From IMG/VR virus record IMGVR_UViG_3300009150_000012, positions 1-20,442 of that record: a stretch of DNA of 20,442 nucleotides. One strand, 5' to 3'. Shown piece after piece: positions 12,291 to 19,866 of this stretch; position 1 is the stretch's first letter; each line of letters begins with the position of its first letter. The notes under the pieces are model-generated. The model was not told the origin of the DNA. It made no database searches and saw nothing but the letters and a program-made list of their open reading frames with translations. The translations under genes and the position numbers were made by a program. This stretch comes from a virus.

Positions 12291-12516
12291 CGAAAAGATA
12301 AAAAATTGAATATCAGGGAAAAAAATTTGCAGCAATATCGCGGAATAATTATGACCGCACGAAACCAAAAGGAACTGATTATTCAAAAAAATTAATTAAT
12401 ATCGACTAATTATGTATGATTAAATTTTCATAAATTAAATAAAATTGAACAATTCGACATATGAGATAAATATACGACAAGTCCGATATGGATTAATTCA
12501 CGAAATAACAAAAAAC

Positions 12517-12545
12517 TTGACAAACAATTTCAAATCCCCTATTTT
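12517..12545 (+). promoter_or_regulatory. Sigma70-type promoter before lysis and late genes
   Basis: TTGACA (12517-12522) is a perfect -35 box. It is followed by exactly 17 bases and TATTTT (12540-12545, 4 of 6 with TATAAT). Transcription would start near 12552, only a few bases before the amidase ATG at 12559, with AGGGAG between them. It would drive the lysis genes and possibly the modification and packaging genes behind them. Confidence 0.5.
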
Positions 12546-12558
12546 CCCAAATAGGGAG

Positions 12559-13001
12559 ATGGCCTTTAAACCAAAACGAATATTTCTCCACCACAGCCTC
12601 ACCAAAGATAGCGGCACGGTATCCTGGGGGGCCATCCGTAAATATCACACCCAGACCATAAAGCGACCCTATAAAGATATCGGATATCACGCCGGCGTCG
12701 AGCTAGTGAAAAGCGGGCAAGAGCTTTATTACGAGATCCTGATGGGCAGAATGTGGGACACCTCGGGGGCCCATGTCCGGGGGGCTAACGAGGATTCCCT
12801 GGGTCTCTGTTTCATCGGCAATTTCGATTTGACCATACCACACTCGCGCAGTTACAGGCTGGGGCCAAAATTGTATCCCTCTGGCTGCTGTTATTCGACC
12901 TTACGATCGGGGACGTCCACCTCCACCGCGAATATGATCCAAGTAAAAGCTGCCCGGGGGAGTTTTTCTCTCTTCGGGATTTTAAATCTTATCTTTATTA
13001 A
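12559..13001 (+). pseudogene. N-acetylmuramoyl-L-alanine amidase (endolysin), frameshifted
   Basis: Read from ATG 12559 the protein begins MAFKPKRIFLHHSLTKD and runs through GYHAGVEL and SLGLCFIGNFDLTIP. This is the first half of a zinc amidase (Amidase_2/PGRP fold; first zinc His in LHHS). Near 12838-12841 the family continues only in the frame one base back: TLAQLQAGAKIVSLWLLLFD, then DVHLHREYDPSKSCPGEFF, ending at TAA 12999-13001. That second part holds the other zinc ligands (His of HLHRE and Cys of SKSCPG). One missing C in ATACC(C)ACA would restore a 147-residue enzyme. Without it the protein loses two zinc ligands and reads on into the next gene. It could be a real mutation, a sequencing error or, less likely, a programmed -1 shift; no clear slippery heptamer is seen. 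Confidence 0.75.
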
Positions 13002-13020
13002 GAAGCAAAAGGAGGGCCAA

Positions 13021-13224
13021 ATGGCCACAAATAACAAAGAACGGAACCGGCGAATCAAGCTCGGGATCCTGGCATTGGCGCTTACCATAGTGGCATATGC
13101 TCTGGCAAAAATCACCAACGACACCAGCGGAGATTGGTTTAAATTTGCGCTTTTAGCAACCGGCCTAGCCGGGATAATTGGGGGACAGCTCACATTCACC
13201 GACGTCCTCGGGAAGAAAAATTAA
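13021..13224 (+). CDS. Two-pass small membrane protein, holin-like
   Basis: The gene encodes 67 residues. ATG 13021 has AAGGAGGG seven bases upstream and marks a separate gene, although the amidase reading frame runs into it after the frameshift. A charged start (MATNNKERNRRIKL) precedes two hydrophobic segments, LGILALALTIVAYALAKI and FKFALLATGLAGIIGGQLTF, and the protein ends in a charged GKKN tail. Size, two membrane helices and place right after the amidase fit a small holin that lets the endolysin reach the cell wall. Homology was not tested. Confidence 0.6.
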   Translation: MATNNKERNRRIKLGILALALTIVAYALAKITNDTSGDWFKFALLATGLAGIIGGQLTFTDVLGKKN

Positions 13225-13568
13225 TGCTGAAAGCGATCCCTTGGGAGACCATCGGACCGGCAGCCATCGCGGCAATAATTATCCTCGCCGTTGTTTTTGC
13301 CTTTATGTTGAAATGGCAAAAGGGGGCCAGACCCCCGATTGCCCCCACGAACCCGCCCAAAGACATAAACGCCACACACAAAAAAAGCCTCTGTTTTGCC
13401 CACGAAGGCAGAATCTCATCAAATGAGACAGCAATAAAAATGATAGGCGATCAGTTAACAAAGACCCAGGAACAAAACCGGGAGGACCACGGAAAAATAT
13501 TCGGAAAAATGGACGACATGAGAGAGAAAATAATCGAGGAGATCCACAAAGGAAACGATAAGACATGA
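13224..13568 (+). CDS. Single-pass membrane protein, lysis-linked
   Basis: The gene encodes 114 residues; its ATG shares one base with the upstream stop (TAATG). It has one membrane segment, IGPAAIAAIIILAVVFAFML, after a ten-residue start. Pro-rich and polar residues follow, then a coiled coil (MIGDQLTKTQEQNREDHGKIFGKMDDM). This shape is common for phage proteins encoded with holins, some of which act as antiholin or anchored regulators. It overlaps the ParB-methylase gene by four bases. Exact role unknown. Confidence 0.5.
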   Translation: MLKAIPWETIGPAAIAAIIILAVVFAFMLKWQKGARPPIAPTNPPKDINATHKKSLCFAHEGRISSNETAIKMIGDQLTKTQEQNREDHGKIFGKMDDMREKIIEEIHKGNDKT

Positions 13569-14839
13569 ATATAAAAAAAGTGCCAATATCTGAGGTCGAA
13601 ATCTGGGCCAAAAACCCCAAAAATATCAGAACAAAAGACTTCGAGCGCTTGAAGAAACAGATCCAGGAGCTCGGGATTTATAAGCCGCTTATTTGCTGCA
13701 GAGAAAACGGGAAATACATAACGCTGGGCGGCAACCAGCGGCTAAAGGCTCTGCAGGTTTTGAAACACCAGGACGTCGATATTTCCATAGTGGCAGCACC
13801 AGACGACGCGACGAAAATAAAATACGCGCTTTCAGACAACGACCGTGCCGGTGAATATGATGACCAGGCCCTGGCCGAATTAATATATGCAGCAAAGGAC
13901 AAAATAAGCCCGGATTTATTCCGAATCGACCTCGGCAACACGCTATCCGTGGAAGAGGTCCTGAACCAATTCGGGCCAAAAATAGAGGCCGGAGAAGAAG
14001 ACATTGTCCCAGAACCGGGAAAGGAAGCGAAGGCCAAACTCGGCGAGCTTTATGAGCTGGGCCCACACCGCCTCCTCTGCGGCGATGCCACAGACCCCAA
14101 AGCTTACGAAGCCCTGATGGACGGGAAACTGGCGGATATTGTTTTCACAGACCCCCCATATAACGTAGCTTACGTCGGCGGAGTAAGCTCGAAATTTGGA
14201 CCGATTTTGGGCGACGATATGACCGAAGAGCAATTCGTGGAATTTGTAATTATCTTCATTGGCCATATGAAGGCGAACCTGAAAACCGGCGGCGTTTTTT
14301 ACATCTGTAGCGGCTACTCACCATACTCGATATTTGTTTATGCTTTTAAACACCATCGGCTGACTTATGCCTGCCCGATAATTTGGGTTAAAAACGTGAC
14401 GACCTTTAATTGGGCCGATTACCGCGGCAAAAACGAAATGCTACTAAAAGCCAGAAAGGGAAAGAAAAAGGCCCAGCCGATACTTTATGGTTGGAATAAA
14501 GGTCGGCACTATTTCATGGACCACAAATTCGAGGCCGACGTTTGGGAAATAGCTCGCCGCGGCAGCCAAACAATGCTCCATCCTACACAGAAGCCCTTGG
14601 GCCTAATTCAAAGAGCCCTCCGGAATTCGAGCCGGCCGAAGGAAATCGTCTTGGATCCTTTCGTAGGAAGCGGAAGCACGATCGTAGCAGCAGAGCGCGA
14701 AGACCGGATAGCTTACGCGATGGACCTGGACCCGATTTATATTGACGTAACCATCCGAAGATACGCGGCGCTCGGAGCCCAAACCGAAAAGGAGATCCGG
14801 GCAACCAAGTGCCAAATTCCACTGGAGAAACCCAAATGA
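13565..14839 (+). CDS. ParB-domain / DNA adenine or N4-cytosine methyltransferase fusion
   Basis: The gene encodes 424 residues. Residues 1-90 are a ParB/sulfiredoxin-like domain: VPISEVEIWAKNPKNIR, LGIYKPLICC and the GGNQR motif at 55-59. From about residue 160 comes an amino-methyltransferase of the N6/N4 (PF01555-like, beta-class) type: DPPYN (196-200, catalytic motif IV) before DPFVGSGST (364-372, SAM-binding motif I). HPTQKPLGL just ahead of motif I is typical. Such fusions are widespread in phages and presumably protect phage DNA; the ParB part may bind DNA or use a nucleotide. The gene is coupled by ATGA overlaps to both neighbours. Confidence 0.88.
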   Translation: MNIKKVPISEVEIWAKNPKNIRTKDFERLKKQIQELGIYKPLICCRENGKYITLGGNQRLKALQVLKHQDVDISIVAAPDDATKIKYALSDNDRAGEYDDQALAELIYAAKDKISPDLFRIDLGNTLSVEEVLNQFGPKIEAGEEDIVPEPGKEAKAKLGELYELGPHRLLCGDATDPKAYEALMDGKLADIVFTDPPYNVAYVGGVSSKFGPILGDDMTEEQFVEFVIIFIGHMKANLKTGGVFYICSGYSPYSIFVYAFKHHRLTYACPIIWVKNVTTFNWADYRGKNEMLLKARKGKKKAQPILYGWNKGRHYFMDHKFEADVWEIARRGSQTMLHPTQKPLGLIQRALRNSSRPKEIVLDPFVGSGSTIVAAEREDRIAYAMDLDPIYIDVTIRRYAALGAQTEKEIRATKCQIPLEKPK

Positions 14840-15840
14840 ACACCCTGGCCGAAGCAATCAGCACCGAACGGGAACACCCACAGGATCCAGCCAGCGCCTA
14901 CCTCTATGAACCGGCGAAAGAATCATTTACGTCGCCAGAACCGGCCAAAATCGCACGATTTAATGAAATAATCGACATGGCAATGCGCAACCACCCCCGC
15001 GCCTGCGTGGCATTCAGCGGAGGAAGCGACAGCCTTGTCCTTCTCGATTTAATTTGTAATAAACCTTTCACGACCCCACCCGAATACAAACTGATTATAA
15101 TCTGGACCGACACCCAAATGGAATACCCGGGCAGCCGCGAATTCGTGGAAAAAACCGTGGCCAAATACGGCCTCGACCTCCGCATAGCCCGGGCACCCCA
15201 CACACCGCGCGAGCAATGGCAGCGCACCGGCTGGCCCGTTTTAGGGAAGATGGGCGCCCGACTTTGGATGCAACAGAACCGCCATATGGGATTTTCAATA
15301 AACGTTTCAGAATGCTGCAGGGCAATGAAGATTAAACCAGCCCGGATCCTGGCCCGGAATTTGGGCCTCGAGCTTCAAATAACAGGACAGCGCGGAAGCC
15401 GGGATGACAGCCTCCGGGGCCTTCGAACCCTAAAAGATGGACAACTTTTTTATCAGCAGCGGGACCGAATATGGATTGTTAATCCGCTCACCGGATGGAC
15501 GGACCCAGAAATCCAAGGATACATAAAACACCACAAGCTTGAGCAACACCCCACACGCACACGCGGCGCCCTCACCATCGGCTGCGTTTATTGCGGCGGA
15601 GGGAGCCAATACACGAACAGCGGATATCGGATCCTTCGTAAAACATGGCCAGAAGCCTGGCGCCGGCTAATCGTGGAATGGGGAGCCGGCCTGATTATTT
15701 TAGCGCTGAAACACAAGCGGCCGATTGACGAGATCCGCGCAGCGGTCCAGGAGCTCGGCGGCCTCAAAACATTAGCCAAATTCCAGCCCTGGCTTTTCGA
15801 TTTTACACGGAAAACACCACAACCGGGATACCAGAAATAA
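14836..15840 (+). CDS. PAPS-reductase-like PP-loop protein with Cys cluster
   Basis: The gene encodes 334 residues. ATG 14836 (GGAG eight bases upstream) is preferred to an in-frame ATG inside the methylase gene. Residues 57-66, ending SGGSDS, form the ATP-binding PP-loop. TDTQMEYPGS is the usual second block of the PAPS reductase/adenylate-transfer fold. Cys residues lie at 160-161 (SECCRAMK) and at 250 and 253 (GCVYC), enough for a [4Fe-4S] cluster as in APS reductases and the DndC phosphorothioation protein. GQRGSRDDSLRG and NPLTGWTDPEI also fit. Phages often carry this gene beside methylases and terminase; sulfur metabolism or sulfur-based DNA modification is possible, but no DndD/E or cysteine desulfurase is present here. 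Confidence 0.75.
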   Translation: MNTLAEAISTEREHPQDPASAYLYEPAKESFTSPEPAKIARFNEIIDMAMRNHPRACVAFSGGSDSLVLLDLICNKPFTTPPEYKLIIIWTDTQMEYPGSREFVEKTVAKYGLDLRIARAPHTPREQWQRTGWPVLGKMGARLWMQQNRHMGFSINVSECCRAMKIKPARILARNLGLELQITGQRGSRDDSLRGLRTLKDGQLFYQQRDRIWIVNPLTGWTDPEIQGYIKHHKLEQHPTRTRGALTIGCVYCGGGSQYTNSGYRILRKTWPEAWRRLIVEWGAGLIILALKHKRPIDEIRAAVQELGGLKTLAKFQPWLFDFTRKTPQPGYQK

Positions 15841-15841
15841 C

Positions 15842-16354
15842 ATGGCCAAATTGAAATACGACGAGGATTTCCCGAAGCGAGCGGAGGATTGGGCTCGGCA
15901 AGGATTAAAGGATGATGACATCGCAAAAAACCTGGGCATTTCAAGAGCCGTATTTTATGAATATCAGAAAATATACCCAGACTTTAAAGACGCCATAAAA
16001 AGGGGAAAGGCCCCGATTGACTTTGAAGTCGAGAACGCACTCCTAAAAAGAGCCCGGGGATTTGAGTACGAAGAGACCCACATCGAATACAAACCCGGCG
16101 AAGGCGAGAAGCTGATTCCCGTCCACATAAAAAAAGTGAAGAAATTCGTGGCCCCAGACACGGCGGCCATTGCTTTCTGGTTGAAGAACCGGCGGGCAAG
16201 GAAGTGGCGGGACCGGCACGATTTCGCAATTGACGGAAACGTTTTATTAAAAGTGATAACCGCCGTCCCGCGACCGACGCAAAAGAAGCCCCCGAAAAAA
16301 CACTCGAGTAAGAAATCCCCCCAGGGAAAACAGAACCCTCGAGAGAAGAAATAA
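15842..16354 (+). CDS. terS: Terminase small subunit
   Basis: The gene encodes 170 residues, with ATG one base after the upstream stop. A helix-turn-helix at residues about 17-45 (WARQGLKDDDIAKNLGISRAVF) binds the packaging site. The core ALLKRARGFEYEET, then VKKFVAPDTAAIAFWLKNRRARKWRD, is a block I know from phage small terminases. The C-terminus is a Lys/Ser/Pro-rich tail. It recognises phage DNA and hands it to the large subunit encoded directly behind it. Confidence 0.85.
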   Translation: MAKLKYDEDFPKRAEDWARQGLKDDDIAKNLGISRAVFYEYQKIYPDFKDAIKRGKAPIDFEVENALLKRARGFEYEETHIEYKPGEGEKLIPVHIKKVKKFVAPDTAAIAFWLKNRRARKWRDRHDFAIDGNVLLKVITAVPRPTQKKPPKKHSSKKSPQGKQNPREKK

Positions 16355-16355
16355 C

Positions 16356-17759
16356 ATGGAATTAATTGAACAGACGATTGACCTGAGCAAGCTATACGAC
16401 CCGCGGACCAACGTGAAACAGATGATGTTTCACAGAGCCGCGGAAATGTATAAGCTATACGGCGGAGCCATGGGCGGGGGCAAAACAGCGGCCCTTATCA
16501 ACGAAGGCATCCAACTGAACCTGGATTACCCGGGTAACTTCGGCCTTTTGATGAGGAAGACTTGGCCATCATTCCGGGACACGCTCCTGCCGCAATTGGA
16601 GAAATTTCTGCCCGAAAGCCTCTGGGCCGATTGGAACCATAGCGACAAGATGATCGTTTTTAAGAACGGAAGCCGGATCCGGTACGGCGGCCTGGGCGAC
16701 AAGCCGAACGATTGGGAGAAATTTATGTCCGGGGAATACGGCTGGATAGCCCTGGACCAGGCGGAGCAATTCACAGAAAAAGAATTCATGATGCTGGCCA
16801 CGCGCCTCCGATTGAACATTCCAGGGATCCGATATTTTTTCCTTTTGAGCTGCAACCCGAACATTGGATTTTTAAAGGCGCAATTCATTGAGAGCAACCG
16901 GAAAGACCATATATTCGTGCCTGCCTTACCTACGGACAACATTAAAAATTTGCCCCCAGGTTACATCGAAAACATGAAGGACATCCTGACCCCCCAGCTT
17001 ATAGCCGCACTCCTGGAGGGCGATTGGGAGGCCATAGGCGAACCAGACAACGTTTATACCTATCTCGAAATACAACGGGCAGCCAAACGCCGACTGAATC
17101 CAACGCTACCCGTCGAGATAGGTGTTGACGTTGCCAGGAGCGGGGACGACGAATCCGTAATCGTGTTGAGGGAAGGGCTCCGGGTCCGGATCCACAGCCA
17201 AGCCAAGGGACATGATACCATGCGGACCACGGGCGAGATCTGGCGCTGCTGTAGCGAGAAGATAATCCCCCGCTGGGGCCCAGAGCTTGACCGGATAACA
17301 ATCAAGGTGGATGCCGACGGCTTGGGCGCCGGAGTAGTGGACAGATTGAAAGAGCAGCGCCTGGAAAAAGAAGCCCAATACACGGCCCAGATGCTGGCGA
17401 AACTTAAGCCAAGAGAGCGTGAGGACCTGCAGCAAAGCGGCTACCGGCTGCGCATAAAAATAATTGAAATCCACGGATCCGGGAAAGCGAAGGAACCGGC
17501 CAAATATAAGAACCAACGGGCGGAGATCCACTTCGGCCTCATGGAGCTTTTGCCGGATTTGGACTTACCCGATGACACAGAGAGCTTGACACAGCTAATG
17601 GCAATAAAGTATAAAATAAATTCAGCCGGCCAAATACAGATCGTGGCAAAAGAGGACATAAAAAAGAACCTGGGACGCTCACCGGACCAGGCCGAAGCAA
17701 TAATCTATGCGCTGGCCGACGTGCGGCCGAAGACAGAACCGAGGATCTGGAGGGCGTAA
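16356..17759 (+). CDS. terL: Terminase large subunit
   Basis: The gene encodes 467 residues. The packaging motor has an ATPase half with Walker A GGAMGGGKT (36-44), a RKTWPSFRD block, and Walker B WIALDQAEQF (130-139). The usual D-E is D-Q here, with Glu two residues on. SCNPN (165-169) is the coupling motif. The nuclease half has GVDVARSGDDESVI (first Asp near 258), VDADGLGAGVVDRL and SPDQAEAIIYAL, the three acid blocks of the RNase H-like fold. Length and order are normal for terminases of the type found in HK97-like siphoviruses. It starts one base after the small subunit and ends directly at the portal start. Confidence 0.92.
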   Translation: MELIEQTIDLSKLYDPRTNVKQMMFHRAAEMYKLYGGAMGGGKTAALINEGIQLNLDYPGNFGLLMRKTWPSFRDTLLPQLEKFLPESLWADWNHSDKMIVFKNGSRIRYGGLGDKPNDWEKFMSGEYGWIALDQAEQFTEKEFMMLATRLRLNIPGIRYFFLLSCNPNIGFLKAQFIESNRKDHIFVPALPTDNIKNLPPGYIENMKDILTPQLIAALLEGDWEAIGEPDNVYTYLEIQRAAKRRLNPTLPVEIGVDVARSGDDESVIVLREGLRVRIHSQAKGHDTMRTTGEIWRCCSEKIIPRWGPELDRITIKVDADGLGAGVVDRLKEQRLEKEAQYTAQMLAKLKPREREDLQQSGYRLRIKIIEIHGSGKAKEPAKYKNQRAEIHFGLMELLPDLDLPDDTESLTQLMAIKYKINSAGQIQIVAKEDIKKNLGRSPDQAEAIIYALADVRPKTEPRIWRA

Positions 17760-19865
17760 ATGAAGGAACGTTTATTGAGAATTCCGCACCCAAAAAGATT
17801 TATTAATATTTTCAAACGGAGCAAAGCCACGGAGCGGCCATACAGGGCCCTGATGGCGTTATGGGGAAGGAACCCGATCTGGACGGACCTGGAAATAAAG
17901 AAGCTAGCCGAAGAGGGGTTTAAAAATTGCATGACCGTATTCGCCTGCGTAAGCCTTCTTTCAAAGGGCGCAGCCGGGATCCCCTGGCAATTATTCAAGA
18001 AGCCCATCTCCAAGGATTCAAAGAAAGAAGAGATATTCCAGCACGACCTCCTGGACCGGATTCACCGGCCGAACGAGCACTGTGGACAGGCGGCCTTTAT
18101 TGAGAATCTGGCGGCCTTTTATTACATCGCCGGTAACAGCTATATGCTCCAGGTGGGCCCAGAAGGCGAACGGGCAGCACCCCGCGAATTGCATTATTTA
18201 TACCCGCACCTTATGAAGATAAAGCCAGGAACCCGGGCCGAACCCGTGGCCTATTACGAATACAGCGCGAACCCCGCAAAACCAGATCCCTACACGACTG
18301 ACGACGTCCTGCACATCAAAGCCTTTCACCCCCTGAATTCATATTACGGCCTTTCACCGCTCGAGGCAGCAGCCAGAGGAATCGACATAGCGAATATGAC
18401 GATGAGCTGGAACATGAAGCTTCTGCAGAACGACATGCGCCCGGCCGGAATGTTTAAAATTGAAGGCAACCTGGACAAGGAGCAAAGGGATGATTTCAAG
18501 GCCGATTTGAAAGAGAATTATCAAAGCTATGAGAACACGGCCATGCCATTAATATTGGAGGGCGGCCAAGATTGGATTCAAACCGCACTGAGCCCAAAGG
18601 ATCTGGATTGGATAACCGGCGAAAAGATGACCATTCGCAAAATTTGCAGCGTCCTGAATGTGGCCAGCGAGCTAATCGGGGACAGCGAAAACAAGACCTA
18701 CAGCAACGTGAAGGAAGCCCGGAAAGCGCTTTATACCGAAGCGATCCTGCCATTCATGGATTTCCTGCGCGACGAATTCAACAACTGGCTCGTGCCCAAA
18801 TGGAATGACGAACGGTTATATTTGGATTACAACCGCGGCGATATTGAGGCGCTAAAAGAAGAGGCAGCGGCCGTTTTTACCCGCATGGCATCGGCGCATT
18901 GGCTGACCATAAACGAAAAGCGCGTGGCCTCCGGATTCGACGAGAACCCAGCACCGGAAGCGGACAAGATATACCTCCCCATGATGCTCGTTCCCATAGA
19001 CGGCGGATCCGCAGCAGCAGCCCAGCCCGGGAACGGCGGAGCGAAGGCGAATAAGAAGGCCTCATTCTGGCAGCGCAAGGAAAACAAACAGCGCCTATGG
19101 GCCCATTTCGTAAAGCGGGTCGAGGCCAAGGAACGGACCCTCTGGGATCCCGCGCAGAGATACCTCGTGGCCCAGGCCCGGCGGGTAAAGGCCGGGATGG
19201 CGCAATTTAAGACCATCGGTGAAGTGGACGTGAATAAAATTCTGAACGATAAGGAAGAGGCCGCAAAATATCAGAAGATATTCGAGGGCCAATACCGCGA
19301 GCATTTTCTCCTGGCTGGACAAGCCGGGATGGAGGCAGCCGAAGGAAAGCTTCTGGATTTGAGCAAGGAACTGAAACAAGAAGAGGGCTTCCATTTTACC
19401 GACGACCTTTTGAAACAGATGGAATGGCTGATTATGAATTCTGGCGCCAAGATAAGCGAGGCAACGTTGAAGAAAATAGCCCAACATGTTATAAAGGGGC
19501 AAATAGAGGGCCTGACCGTGGAAGCAACGACACAAGTGATATGGGAAAAGCTCACCAGCCTAGCCATAACCCGGAGCCGCACCATATCACGAACGGAGAT
19601 GGCCAAGCTCGAAAATTTTGGACAAATGGAAGGATACAAGCAGACCGAATTCGTGGAGCTGAAAGGCTGGTTGAGCGCCATGGTGCCGGACACCCGGCTA
19701 GCCCACACGCTGGCCGACGCAGAATATGCAGACAATCCGATCGCACTCGACGCCGCATTTATCGTCGACGGCGAGGCTTTGCAATACCCGGGGGATCCAA
19801 ACGGCTCGCCGGGAAATGTGATCAATTGCCTCTGCGCGACTTATCCAGAGGTTAGGGAGATTTAA
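17760..19865 (+). CDS. Portal protein fused to MuF-like head morphogenesis domain
   Basis: The gene encodes 701 residues, with ATG immediately after the terminase stop. Residues about 30-410 are an HK97-family portal (VFACVSLLSKGAAGIPW, AFYYIAGNSYMLQ, VLHIKAFHPLNSYYGLSPLEAA, then LDWITGEKMTIRKICSVLNV and NRGDIEALKEEAA). It makes the dodecamer through which DNA enters the head. A Gly/Ala-rich linker (DGGSAAAAQPGNGGAKANKK) follows, then a helical domain. The last 110 residues have the MuF/SPP1-gp7-like pattern: ITRSRTISRTEMAKLENFGQ, KGWLSAMVPDTRLAH and NCLCATYPEV. Such fusions are known; in other phages the two parts are separate genes. Confidence 0.87.
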   Translation: MKERLLRIPHPKRFINIFKRSKATERPYRALMALWGRNPIWTDLEIKKLAEEGFKNCMTVFACVSLLSKGAAGIPWQLFKKPISKDSKKEEIFQHDLLDRIHRPNEHCGQAAFIENLAAFYYIAGNSYMLQVGPEGERAAPRELHYLYPHLMKIKPGTRAEPVAYYEYSANPAKPDPYTTDDVLHIKAFHPLNSYYGLSPLEAAARGIDIANMTMSWNMKLLQNDMRPAGMFKIEGNLDKEQRDDFKADLKENYQSYENTAMPLILEGGQDWIQTALSPKDLDWITGEKMTIRKICSVLNVASELIGDSENKTYSNVKEARKALYTEAILPFMDFLRDEFNNWLVPKWNDERLYLDYNRGDIEALKEEAAAVFTRMASAHWLTINEKRVASGFDENPAPEADKIYLPMMLVPIDGGSAAAAQPGNGGAKANKKASFWQRKENKQRLWAHFVKRVEAKERTLWDPAQRYLVAQARRVKAGMAQFKTIGEVDVNKILNDKEEAAKYQKIFEGQYREHFLLAGQAGMEAAEGKLLDLSKELKQEEGFHFTDDLLKQMEWLIMNSGAKISEATLKKIAQHVIKGQIEGLTVEATTQVIWEKLTSLAITRSRTISRTEMAKLENFGQMEGYKQTEFVELKGWLSAMVPDTRLAHTLADAEYADNPIALDAAFIVDGEALQYPGDPNGSPGNVINCLCATYPEVREI

Positions 19866-19866
19866 C

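Larger units (their letters stand above)
11577..12516 (+). other. AT-rich stretch without a convincing gene
   Basis: About 0.94 kb is filled with A/T runs and the recurring motif AAAAATCGC or its complement (near 11726, 11930, 12050, 12165, 12230). Short reading frames exist at 11720-11911 and 12049-12270, but they lack ribosome-binding sites and simply reflect the two diverged repeats below. The stretch sits at the junction between early and late genes, a common place for an origin, a genetic switch or transcription control. Confidence 0.6.

Noticed and set aside
12445-13224. One 259-residue protein joining the amidase start and the two-pass membrane protein.
   Set aside because: The stretch after the frameshift is out-of-frame amidase, and the membrane part has its own AAGGAGGG and ATG at 13021. 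The long frame is an artefact of the missing base.
14542-14745. Frame overlapping the ParB-methylase gene (+ strand, 67 codons).
   Set aside because: Lies wholly within a well-supported gene and has no own start signal.
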